Shown: in pieces, positions 15,727 to 24,307 of the stretch
Layout: every line of letters begins with the position of its first letter
How positions within the stretch are numbered: position 1 is the first letter of the stretch
Assembly: GCA_002773415.1 (NCBI GenBank)
Contig: PFBD01000008.1
Span: 1 to 54,021, forward strand
DNA length: 54,021 bases
Direction of reading: 5' to 3'
Source of the DNA: Candidatus Harrisonbacteria bacterium CG10_big_fil_rev_8_21_14_0_10_49_15
Lineage (GTDB): Bacteria > Patescibacteriota > Minisyncoccia > UBA6257 > 1-14-0-10-44-23
Made by a program: the position numbers and the translations under genes
The notes under the pieces: generated by a model
Told to the model about the DNA's origin: nothing
Database searches by the model: none
What the model saw: the letters and a program-made list of their open reading frames with translations, nothing else

Positions 15727-18700
15727 ATGCTAAAAAATCTAAAAAACTTTTCATTACCGGAATTAGAAGAAAAGGTGTTGCGCTTTTGGAAAGAGCAGGG
15801 GATTTTTGCTAAATCGGTTGCCAAGAACGAGGGAGGCAAGAAGGGAAAGTTCGTATTTTACGAGGGGCCGCCGACTGCGAATGGGCATCCGGGTATTCAC
15901 CATGTGCTGGCGCGTAGTTTTAAAGATATTGTGCCGCGTTATAAAACAATGCAGGGTTTTCACGTGCCGCGAAAAGCCGGTTGGGATACACATGGTTTAC
16001 CGGTAGAACTGCAGGCGGAGAAAGAATTAGGTCTTAACAGTAAGACAGAGATTGAGAAGTATGGCGTGGCGGAGTTTAATCGCTACTGCAAAGAGCTTAT
16101 TTGGAAATACCGGACAGAGTGGGAAGACCTGACTACACGGATGGGGTATTGGACAGACTTAAAGCATCCATACGTTACCTATGAAGCCGGCTACATGCAG
16201 ACGCTTTGGTGGATCTTGGCACAGGTAAACAAACAAAAACTACTACAAAAAGGTTATCGAGTGGTGCCTTGGTGTACGCGCTGTGGGACGCCGTTATCCA
16301 GTCATGAGCTGGGTCAGCCAGGGGCGTATAAGACGATCACGGATACGTCGGTGTATGTGAAGTTTAAGGTTAAAAAAGAGAGTGTTAAAAAATTATTGCC
16401 CCACTTCGCCAAGGCTTCGCGGGGCAACTTAGCACAAAATGTTTTTGTGCTAAGTTGGACTACGACGCCGTGGACTTTGCCGGGGAATGTGGCGCTGGCG
16501 GTGGGCAAGAATATTCAGTATCAACTTGTGCGCAAACAAGGGGAGATCTTGATCGTGGCAAAAGGGCGCGCGCAAGCGGTGCTTGGAGACGAGGATAGGG
16601 AGGTTGTTGCGGAAGTTAGCGGCAAGCAGTTGGTTGGGTTGGAGTATGAGCAGTTGTTTGATATTGCGAATTTGAGAAATAAAAAGCCCATTCGACAAGC
16701 TCACCGCAAGCAAGCTCAGGGCAAGTCGCATCAGGTGTATGACGCGAATTTTGTTACTGATACCGACGGCACGGGCGTGGTCCATACGGCGGTGATGTAT
16801 GGAGAAGACGACTTTGTGTTGGGAGTGGCCAACGGGCTGCCTCAGAACCACACTGTTGATGAGGCCGGTAAGTTTAATAAAGAGGTGAAGGGGTTGGCAG
16901 GCCTATACGCGCGGAGCAAGAAAACAAGTGACGCGGTCATTGGTCACTTGCAGAAAAAGGGCTATTTGCTGAAGACGGAGGAGTTTGAGCACGAATACCC
17001 GCACTGCTGGCGCTGTGGCACGGCTTTATTGTATTACGCTAGGCAGTCTTGGTTTATCTTGATGAGCAAATTGAAGCGCGAGATGCAGCAGAACAACGCG
17101 CAAATAAACTGGACGCCAGAGCATATTAAGGAGGGGAGGTTTGGACAGTGGCTCGCGGACTTAAAGGACTGGTCTATTAGTCGCAATCGTTACTGGGGGA
17201 CGCCGCTACCGGTTTGGGAGTGTGAAAAGCCAAAATGTGGGAATACGCTTGTGGTTGGTAGTTTGGCGGATTTGCGCAAGAATGCGATCTCGACGAATAA
17301 ATATTTTGCGGTCCGCCACGGAGAGGCGAGGCATAATGTGGAGCGGCTGAATGCGGGCGGTTCGGAGCAGGGGACTAATATTAGTCGGCTTACGGAGAAG
17401 GGTGAGAAGCAGGCGCAAAAGGCGGCCGCGGAGTTGAAGAAGCAGAAGCCCGACATTATTTTTACCTCGCCGTATCTGCGGACTAAGGAAACAGCGAAGG
17501 CAATAGCAAAGGCAACGGGCGCGCAGGTTAAGACGGATAAACGCTTGGGCGAGATAAACTGTGGTGTGTATAACTGGAAGGGTATTGACTCTTACCACTC
17601 GTCTTTTAGTTCTAAGTTGGAGCGATTTACAAAAGCTCCGGATGGGGAGGGAGCGGAGACGCTTAGCGATGTGCGGCGCCGGGTGATGGAGTTTGTCCGC
17701 GAAGTAGAGAAAAAGCATCAAGGGAAAAAGATTGTGATTGTAAGCCATGGCGATCCGCTTTGGCTTTTAGAGGGGGCGATGCGCGGGCTTAGCGACGAGC
17801 AGTTGCTTGAGTCGGAGTGGTATCCGCAACCTGGACACGCCGGTGAGATAAAGGGACCGGTGCTCTCGTACGACGAAGACGGTAGGTTGGATCTGCACAG
17901 GCCTTTTATTGATGAGGTGAGGTTGCGCTGTCCGAAGTGTAAGAAGGGTGAGATGCAACGGGTAACTGATGTAATGGACGCGTGGTTTGATTCCGGGTCT
18001 ATGCCACTAGCCCAACACCACTTCCCATTCGCACAAATAGGAAGTGGTGTTGGAAAATCCCAAATTTCAAATCCTAAATCCCAAGATGCTGCATTCCGGG
18101 AGATTGATTTTCCGGCGGACTATATCGCGGAAGCGGTGGATCAGACGCGGGGTTGGTTTTATACGCTGTTGGCTGTTTCTACTTTACTGAAAAAGGGACC
18201 GGCGTATAAAAATGTTATTTCGCTTGGTCTTATTCACGACAAGAACGGAATAAAGATGAGTAAGAGTAAGGGGAATATTGTTGACCCTTGGGCGATGATG
18301 TCTAGCTACGGCGCGGATGCGGTTCGGTGGTACTTTTATACGATGAACGATCCGGGCGAGGCTAAGAATTTTGATGAGATGGAGCTTGCGAAAGTAACCA
18401 GACGGCTAATTCTGATTGTTTATAACTCATTTGTCTTTTGGAACTCGTACGCGAAAAAGCAGGATATCAGCAAGCAGTCAAAGCGGCCGACGCATATTTT
18501 AGATCAGTGGATATTGGCCGACTTGCAGTTGTTGGTTCAGAAAACCACTGAGCACTTAGACAAATATGATATCGGCAGTGCCGCCAGACTGATTGAGGCT
18601 TTTACTGATGATCTGAGCCGTTGGTATATCAGGCGAAGCCGGGACCGCTTCCAAGAGCAGGCGCGTGGCGCCGCTACAAACCAGGTAGACTGGGAGTCTG

Positions 18701-19365
18701 CTTCGTACACTTTACAACTCGCTCTGCAGACATTGGCGCAGGTGATGGCTCCTTTTATGCCTTTCTTTAGCGAAGCTCTTTACCAAGCGATGGGAGGCGC
18801 GGGCGAGTCTGTGCATCTTGCGGAGTGGCCGAAAGTGGACCGGGGTTATAAAAATGCGAAGCTTATTAGCCAGATGCAGACTATTCGTGCTTTGGCGGCG
18901 CGGGCGCTCGCTTTGCGCGCCGAGGCGGGAGTAAAAGTGCGACAGCCACTTGCGAAGTTGACACTGCGCGATACTGAGATGCAAGAGTGGACAGAACTGC
19001 TGGAGATCTTAAAGGACGAGGTAAACGTGAAGGCGGTTCAATTTAACGAGTCGCTTCTGGAGGTGGATAGTGTGCAGTTAGATCTTACGATCAGTAAGGA
19101 ATTGCGCGAAGAGGGGCTTATCCGGGAGTTGGCGCGAATGGTTCAGGGGTTACGCGCGGACGCGGATTACAAGATGAGCGACGAGATTGTGTTAATGATT
19201 GAGGGAACGGATGAGCTGAGTAACTTAATACAGCGACACTCAGTTGGTTTGAAGAAGATGGTGGGTGCCAAAGATTTGGTAATGAGAAGGACGGATAAAT
19301 TTGAAGCGGAGTTGCAGACAAAGCTTGACGCCAGCCTGGTTTGGATAGGGGTGCGTAAAATCTAG
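15727..19365 (+). CDS. ileS: isoleucyl-tRNA synthetase with embedded histidine-phosphatase-like domain
   Basis: GPPTANGHPGIHHVLARSFKD; KMSKSKGNIVDPW; insertion ~17287-17853 with FAVRHGEARHN and IVIVSHGDPLW. Confidence 0.95.
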   Translation: MLKNLKNFSLPELEEKVLRFWKEQGIFAKSVAKNEGGKKGKFVFYEGPPTANGHPGIHHVLARSFKDIVPRYKTMQGFHVPRKAGWDTHGLPVELQAEKELGLNSKTEIEKYGVAEFNRYCKELIWKYRTEWEDLTTRMGYWTDLKHPYVTYEAGYMQTLWWILAQVNKQKLLQKGYRVVPWCTRCGTPLSSHELGQPGAYKTITDTSVYVKFKVKKESVKKLLPHFAKASRGNLAQNVFVLSWTTTPWTLPGNVALAVGKNIQYQLVRKQGEILIVAKGRAQAVLGDEDREVVAEVSGKQLVGLEYEQLFDIANLRNKKPIRQAHRKQAQGKSHQVYDANFVTDTDGTGVVHTAVMYGEDDFVLGVANGLPQNHTVDEAGKFNKEVKGLAGLYARSKKTSDAVIGHLQKKGYLLKTEEFEHEYPHCWRCGTALLYYARQSWFILMSKLKREMQQNNAQINWTPEHIKEGRFGQWLADLKDWSISRNRYWGTPLPVWECEKPKCGNTLVVGSLADLRKNAISTNKYFAVRHGEARHNVERLNAGGSEQGTNISRLTEKGEKQAQKAAAELKKQKPDIIFTSPYLRTKETAKAIAKATGAQVKTDKRLGEINCGVYNWKGIDSYHSSFSSKLERFTKAPDGEGAETLSDVRRRVMEFVREVEKKHQGKKIVIVSHGDPLWLLEGAMRGLSDEQLLESEWYPQPGHAGEIKGPVLSYDEDGRLDLHRPFIDEVRLRCPKCKKGEMQRVTDVMDAWFDSGSMPLAQHHFPFAQIGSGVGKSQISNPKSQDAAFREIDFPADYIAEAVDQTRGWFYTLLAVSTLLKKGPAYKNVISLGLIHDKNGIKMSKSKGNIVDPWAMMSSYGADAVRWYFYTMNDPGEAKNFDEMELAKVTRRLILIVYNSFVFWNSYAKKQDISKQSKRPTHILDQWILADLQLLVQKTTEHLDKYDIGSAARLIEAFTDDLSRWYIRRSRDRFQEQARGAATNQVDWESASYTLQLALQTLAQVMAPFMPFFSEALYQAMGGAGESVHLAEWPKVDRGYKNAKLISQMQTIRALAARALALRAEAGVKVRQPLAKLTLRDTEMQEWTELLEILKDEVNVKAVQFNESLLEVDSVQLDLTISKELREEGLIRELARMVQGLRADADYKMSDEIVLMIEGTDELSNLIQRHSVGLKKMVGAKDLVMRRTDKFEAELQTKLDASLVWIGVRKI

Positions 19366-19468
19366 TCATCAAACGAATTACGAATCCTTTACGTATTTAC
19401 GAATTCGCTGAAAACGTTTCTTCTGTATACGTAAATTCGTAACTACATTCGTAATTAGTCTGATGGCA

Positions 19469-20446
19469 TTATAGCAACCCAATGGTTTGTTTGACCTCAT
19501 CCAATTTCTTGTCCGCGACTTTAGTGGCAGCTTTTCCGCCTTTAACGAATATTTTCAACACCTTGTCAGGGTCTTGTAGGAGCTCTTGCTTGGCTTGGCG
19601 AATTGGAGTGAAGTAGGCGATGATTCGCTCGGCCACAAATTTTTTTAGGGCGCTGTAGCTCTTGCCACGGAGCTGGGCCGCGATGTCTTGGGGGCTGCGG
19701 CTAGTAAATGCTGAGGCGATGAGTAGTAAATTGGAAACCCCTGGCTTTTGCTTTGGGTCGTATTTGATTTCGTTGCCGGAGTCGGTTACGGCGCGAGATA
19801 TTTTTTTCTTTGCTGTTTCCGGGTCATCATCAATGAACAAGCAGCCTTCCGGTTTTGACTTGCTCATTTTTTTGCTTGGATCGTTTAAAGACATCAGGCG
19901 GGGGATGCTTGTGTAAAGCGGTTGTGGTTCGACTAGGAGGTCCCCGAATTGTGTATTAAATTTACGCGCTAAGGTACGCGTTAGTTCCAGGTGTTGGTCT
20001 TGGTCGTCGCCGACGGGTACATGGGTTGCGTCGTAAAGTAGAATATCAGCGGCCATAAGAACGGGATAAGTGAAAAGGCCGACATTGTTGTCTTGCTTAG
20101 CCTTGTCTTTGTACTGGGTCATGCGGGAGAGCTCGCCCATGGGCGTGAGCGTGGTTAGGATCCAGGATAAATTTGCGTGAGTTGGTACGTGAGACTGGAT
20201 AAAAAGCGTGGATAGCTTTGGGTTTAGGCCGGCGGCAAGATAAGTGGCCGCTAAGTCTATTATTTGAGATCTTTTTGTATCTGGGCTGTAATTTTCTGTT
20301 AAGGAGTGGTAGTCGGCGATAAAAAAATAACATTCGTACTCGCCGGAGCCTTGAAGTTCAATGAAGTTGTGAAGCGCGCCTAAGTAGTTGCCAATATGTA
20401 GCTTACCGCTTGGCTGAATGCCGGAGACAACGATGTTTGTGTTCAT
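19469..20446 (-). CDS. trpS: tryptophanyl-tRNA synthetase
   Basis: VSGIQPSGKLHIGNYLGAL; KKMSKSKPEG; ATG at 20446. Confidence 0.95.
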   Translation of the reverse strand: MNTNIVVSGIQPSGKLHIGNYLGALHNFIELQGSGEYECYFFIADYHSLTENYSPDTKRSQIIDLAATYLAAGLNPKLSTLFIQSHVPTHANLSWILTTLTPMGELSRMTQYKDKAKQDNNVGLFTYPVLMAADILLYDATHVPVGDDQDQHLELTRTLARKFNTQFGDLLVEPQPLYTSIPRLMSLNDPSKKMSKSKPEGCLFIDDDPETAKKKISRAVTDSGNEIKYDPKQKPGVSNLLLIASAFTSRSPQDIAAQLRGKSYSALKKFVAERIIAYFTPIRQAKQELLQDPDKVLKIFVKGGKAATKVADKKLDEVKQTIGLL

Positions 20447-20565
20447 AGTTTTTAGTATACCCAGCGCTAATGGCATTTGCAATTGGTGCTGGGGGTAGCT
20501 AAGTTCAGGGAGTCTTCATGGTATATTATAAAAGATGATGTTATTAGTATTAATTAACAAATATT

Positions 20566-20967
20566 ATGGCGACAAAAAAATCTTCTAAAAAGAAGATGGC
20601 GACGAAGACAAAGGTAGGCATTGGTTTGGGGGCGGCGGCGATGGTTGCCGCCGCTGGTGCGTATTTACTAACGGGGGAGCGCGGGAAAAAGAATCGCGCT
20701 AAAGTGAAGGAGTGGTCTGTAAAAGCGCGGCAGGAAGTTTTGCGGGAGGTAGTAAAAGTAAAAAAGCTCACCGAGATGCAGTATAACCAGATTGTTGATA
20801 CTGTCATGCGACAGTATGAGGCGATTGATAAGAAGGAAGCTGCGGCGCTAGTGAAAGAACTTAAGTCTCATTGGGATAATATCCGGGCGGAGTTGAAGGG
20901 TGTTCAGAAGACGGCGAAGAAGGCGTCGGGGCGCGTGGTTAAGAAAAAAAGTAAATCAGGAAAATAG
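20566..20967 (+). CDS. hypothetical Lys-rich protein with N-terminal TM (YtxH-like)
   Basis: IGLGAAAMVAAAGAYLLTGERGKKNRAKVKEW. Confidence 0.6.
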   Translation: MATKKSSKKKMATKTKVGIGLGAAAMVAAAGAYLLTGERGKKNRAKVKEWSVKARQEVLREVVKVKKLTEMQYNQIVDTVMRQYEAIDKKEAAALVKELKSHWDNIRAELKGVQKTAKKASGRVVKKKSKSGK

Positions 20968-21044
20968 TAAATTAGTAAATTAGTAAATTAGGAAATTAGG
21001 AAATTAGGAAATTTGGAAATTTGGAAATTTGGAAATTTGGAAAT
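20965..21044. repeat. ~10 x 8-bp tandem repeat (TAGTAAAT > TAGGAAAT > TTGGAAAT)
   Basis: read directly; stepwise unit drift. Confidence 0.9.
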
Positions 21045-21045
21045 T

Positions 21046-21090
21046 GCAAAAAACAAAACGCGCGTGTACACGCGCGTTTTGTTTTTTTGC
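21046..21090. terminator. near-perfect long palindrome, likely bidirectional terminator
   Basis: GCAAAAAACAAAACGCGCGTGTACACGCGCGTTTTGTTTTTTTGC. Confidence 0.75.
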
Positions 21091-21339
21091 ACACACATAA
21101 TTCATTTTGTTTTGTTGTTTTAAAAAAAAGTTATCAACAGTTTTGTGAAAAAAAACATTGTGTTGCATCGTAAATCACATCATAATAAATGTAAGAATCG
21201 TTTTTGGGGAGATTACTGATTCTTTTCATCATTACTTTTTTCAAAACTTTTTTTAGCGATACGTTGTTTCGTATCAACTACTTCTAAAAAATTTTTAGAA
21301 GTAGGAAAGGTCGAGTACAAGTTAATTATACTATTGATT

Positions 21340-21492
21340 ATGGCAGCAAAAAAACGAAAGGTAGCAAAGCGTAAGCCAGCGAAGAAAGTCGCAAAGCGAA
21401 AGACCGCGAAGCGAGCGCCGGCAAAGCGTAAGCCAGCGAAGAAAGTCGCAAAGCGAAAGACCGCCAAGAAGGCGACCAAGCGTCGCCGTTAA
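21340..21492 (+). CDS. 50-aa Lys/Arg/Ala-rich histone-like basic protein
   Basis: MAAKKRKVAKRKPAKKVAKRKTAKRAPAKRKPAKKVAKRKTAKKATKRRR; followed by a terminator hairpin at ~21505-21540; below ORF-track length cutoff. Confidence 0.75.
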   Translation: MAAKKRKVAKRKPAKKVAKRKTAKRAPAKRKPAKKVAKRKTAKKATKRRR

Positions 21493-21538
21493 TTCGGCCT
21501 AGCAAAATACCCCCGACGCAAGTCGGGGGTATTTTGTT

Positions 21539-23638
21539 TTAGATCTCGATTAATACCGGCAAGATCATAGGACGCCTCTGGGTTTTGTTGTAGAGGAACA
21601 GGCCAACTTGTTCGCGGATGAGCGTTTTGGTGTAATCGCTTTCTCCGCTGTCTTTACTACTTGTCTGATCAAGGATATTGCGTAGTTTGTCGCGGACGTC
21701 ATTAATGAGACGGGTGTTATCTTTGAGATGGATAAAACCGCGACTAATGATGTCCGGATTTTTAAGCAGGCGTCCGGTCTTTTTGCTAACAGTGGCGATG
21801 ATGACAACCATGCCTTCTTCAGACAGGTGGCGGCGATCACGCATCACGACCGCCTCCACGTCACCAACACCGAGACCGTCGACAAGGACGTAGTAGGCCG
21901 GCACAGTTTGTCCGGTTGGTTTGATGCTGTCTTTAGTTATCTCGGTGACAACGCCGTTGTCTAGTAAGATAACGCGCTCTTTCTGGATGCCAACTTTTTT
22001 CATGTTCCGGATGTTGGCCGCGCGTTTGTAGTAGTGGGCGTGGACCGGAATGATGAACTTTGGCCTGCAGAGCTTTGCGACCAAGGCAAGGTCGTCACCA
22101 GGGGAGTGGCCCGATGTGTGGATGTCTAGGTCGGCGTTAGTGTGCACAATGGCGCCTTGGCGAGAGAAGTGGTCTTTCAGGTTTTGAACACTGCGCTCAT
22201 TACCCGGAATAACCGAGGAAGAGAAGATAACAGTGTCGCCCGGTTTGACCCGGATGAACTTGTGTTCGCCCAGAACGATGCGCATAAGCCCGGCATTTTC
22301 CTGGCCTTGGGCGCCGGTGGAGAGGATAAGGATCTTGTTGTCGCGTACGTTGCGGAGTTCCTCCATCGGAATTACGGTGCCTTCTTTGTATTTAAGGTAA
22401 CCAAGGTGTTTAGCTATTTCCAGGTTTTCTTTCATGGATCGGCCGTTGATGATTACCTTGCGCCCTATTTTCTCCGCTATCTGAACTATTTCGTCTAAGC
22501 GTTCAATCATGGACGCAAAGGTGGAAAGGATTATTCGTCCTTCTGCCTCGCGGAATAGTTTTTCAAGGTTGGCGACCACGGTGTCTTCAGAAACAGCATT
22601 GCCTTCAAAGTCGGCGTTAGTGCTGTCGATCATTAGAGAGTGGACGCCTTGGGTGCCGAGCCACTCGAATTCGGCAATATCGGCATTTCCTTTGGCGTCG
22701 TAGGCGACTCGGAAGTCCGCGAAATGGACCATCTTGCCGGCTGGTGTATCCAGCACAATACCGGTGGTGTCCGGGACGGTGTGGCTAACGCCGAAGACCT
22801 CAAAGCTAAAGTTTGTAGAAACTTTTACTTTGTCGTGATTTTTAAGGATGTGGAACTTTGGCTTGGGAACGTTTGGCATCTCTGCCAGTTTTTTCTCAAC
22901 CACGGCTTTAACCAGCTCTGTGCCGTAAATGGTTGGATTACCGAGTTTTTCCAGAACATAAGGAATGGCACCAAAGTGGTCGTAGTGGGCGTGAGTGATG
23001 ATTAGACCCTTTATTTTTTTCTTGTGCTTGCTTAGGTACTCGGTGTTGGGGATTATCCAGTCCACGCCTGGAGTTTCTTCTTCCGGGAACTGAATACCCA
23101 TGTCGATGATTATTATTTCATCATTGTACTCAAAGAACGCGCAGTTGCGGCCTATCTCCTCCAGTCCGCCCAAGGGAACGAGGTAAAGAGTGTTTGGTTT
23201 TAAGCCGCGAGCCATCTCTGCTTCAGAGAGGACTCCTTCACGCGCTTTAAGTCGGTGGTCGCTAAGGAGCGATCCCATGCGTGGGGGAACGCGGCGAGCA
23301 CCGCGGTCTTTACCGCCGCGTTGTGGTTGTCGGTCGCCCCTATTAGGGGCGGCAGGACTTACCGTTTGCCGGTTTCTGGCACCGGTCTGCCTGCCTCCGG
23401 TACTAGTTTTGGTACTTCTGTTGTCACCGGTATGGCGCCGACGAGATCCATGTTGTTTGACGCCTTGTTCGTTAGGACGAGTGACGATGCGGCCGCCCTC
23501 GATGTGGATGACGCGCTTTGGTTCCGGGATTTTTTTCCGTCCGTTCGCCGTGCTCAGGACCTTTGGGGTACCAGATAAGATACCTTCAGCCTCACTGGGC
23601 ACAAGGGATCCTTTGTTTTTTGTATTGTCTGAATTCAT
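21539..23638 (-). CDS. rnj: ribonuclease J family
   Basis: LIITHAHYDHFGAIPYVL, GHSPGDDLALVAKLCRPKFIIPVHAHYY; disordered N-terminal extension. Confidence 0.95.
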   Translation of the reverse strand: MNSDNTKNKGSLVPSEAEGILSGTPKVLSTANGRKKIPEPKRVIHIEGGRIVTRPNEQGVKQHGSRRRHTGDNRSTKTSTGGRQTGARNRQTVSPAAPNRGDRQPQRGGKDRGARRVPPRMGSLLSDHRLKAREGVLSEAEMARGLKPNTLYLVPLGGLEEIGRNCAFFEYNDEIIIIDMGIQFPEEETPGVDWIIPNTEYLSKHKKKIKGLIITHAHYDHFGAIPYVLEKLGNPTIYGTELVKAVVEKKLAEMPNVPKPKFHILKNHDKVKVSTNFSFEVFGVSHTVPDTTGIVLDTPAGKMVHFADFRVAYDAKGNADIAEFEWLGTQGVHSLMIDSTNADFEGNAVSEDTVVANLEKLFREAEGRIILSTFASMIERLDEIVQIAEKIGRKVIINGRSMKENLEIAKHLGYLKYKEGTVIPMEELRNVRDNKILILSTGAQGQENAGLMRIVLGEHKFIRVKPGDTVIFSSSVIPGNERSVQNLKDHFSRQGAIVHTNADLDIHTSGHSPGDDLALVAKLCRPKFIIPVHAHYYKRAANIRNMKKVGIQKERVILLDNGVVTEITKDSIKPTGQTVPAYYVLVDGLGVGDVEAVVMRDRRHLSEEGMVVIIATVSKKTGRLLKNPDIISRGFIHLKDNTRLINDVRDKLRNILDQTSSKDSGESDYTKTLIREQVGLFLYNKTQRRPMILPVLIEI

Positions 23639-23740
23639 AAATCCAGTAGTGTTGCATGCTTCTATATAAAAAAGCATGCATTAAAAATAATTAGTTAATA
23701 ATTGAAAAGCGATTATGTTGTTCGAACAACAAACATCGAG

Positions 23741-23824
23741 TGCCGCGGGAGAGATTTGAACTCTCACGATCTTGCGATCACAGCGACCTGAACGCTGCGT
23801 GTCTGCCGGTTCCACCACCGCGGC
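23741..23824 (-). tRNA. tRNA-Leu(CAG)
   Basis: GCCGCGGTGGTGGAACCGGCAGACACGCAGCG-TTCAGGT-CGCTGT...long variable arm...GAGAGTTCAAATCTCTCCCGCGGCA. Confidence 0.9.
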
Positions 23825-23832
23825 ATATAGTT

Positions 23833-24069
23833 TTACAGTAAGGTTTTCAGAAATTCCTTGCCAATTCCTGACTTGAGATATTTTTCTCTTTTTCGAGCCT
23901 CTTGTCGAGTTTTATATTCTTCTATAAGAATAAGTTGGAAGGGGCGATAGGAAGCAGTTGTTCTTTCTCGACCGGTTTGGTGCTCATTAATCCTCCTTGT
24001 ATGATTATTGGTTAATCCTACATAAATATACTTTCGTGAGAGGCTAGATAGAGCATACACATAAAACAT
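23833..24069 (-). CDS. GIY-YIG nuclease domain protein
   Basis: MFYVYALSSLSRKYIYVGLTNNHTRRINEHQTGRERTTASYRPFQLI. Confidence 0.9.
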   Translation of the reverse strand: MFYVYALSSLSRKYIYVGLTNNHTRRINEHQTGRERTTASYRPFQLILIEEYKTRQEARKREKYLKSGIGKEFLKTLL

Positions 24070-24110
24070 TTTTATAGGAAGTGAAGCGCGCCTGCCTGCC
24101 GGCAGGCAGG

Positions 24111-24133
24111 TCTACCAATTCCGCCACCTGGGC
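24111..24133 (-). pseudogene. tRNA-Leu 5' fragment
   Basis: minus strand GCCCAGGTGGCGGAATTGGTAGA, then palindrome CCTGCCTGCCGGCAGGCAGG. Confidence 0.75.
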
Positions 24134-24307
24134 AAAAAAGTTGTATTTCTTTGCGAAGTTATAATTTACAAAAGCAATCTATATAGAATATCAGATGCGC
24201 CGGATATAGCTATCGGGGCGAGTAGTCAGGCAAGTAGCTGGGTCGGGCGCAAAGCGCCATTAAGATTACATCATAACATACATCGTTATTTTACGCAATA
24301 GGAAGCC

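Noticed and set aside
21213-21479. Minus-strand ORF rich in RFATFFAGLRFA
   Set aside because: Antisense shadow of the K/R/A-rich + ORF 21340-21492.
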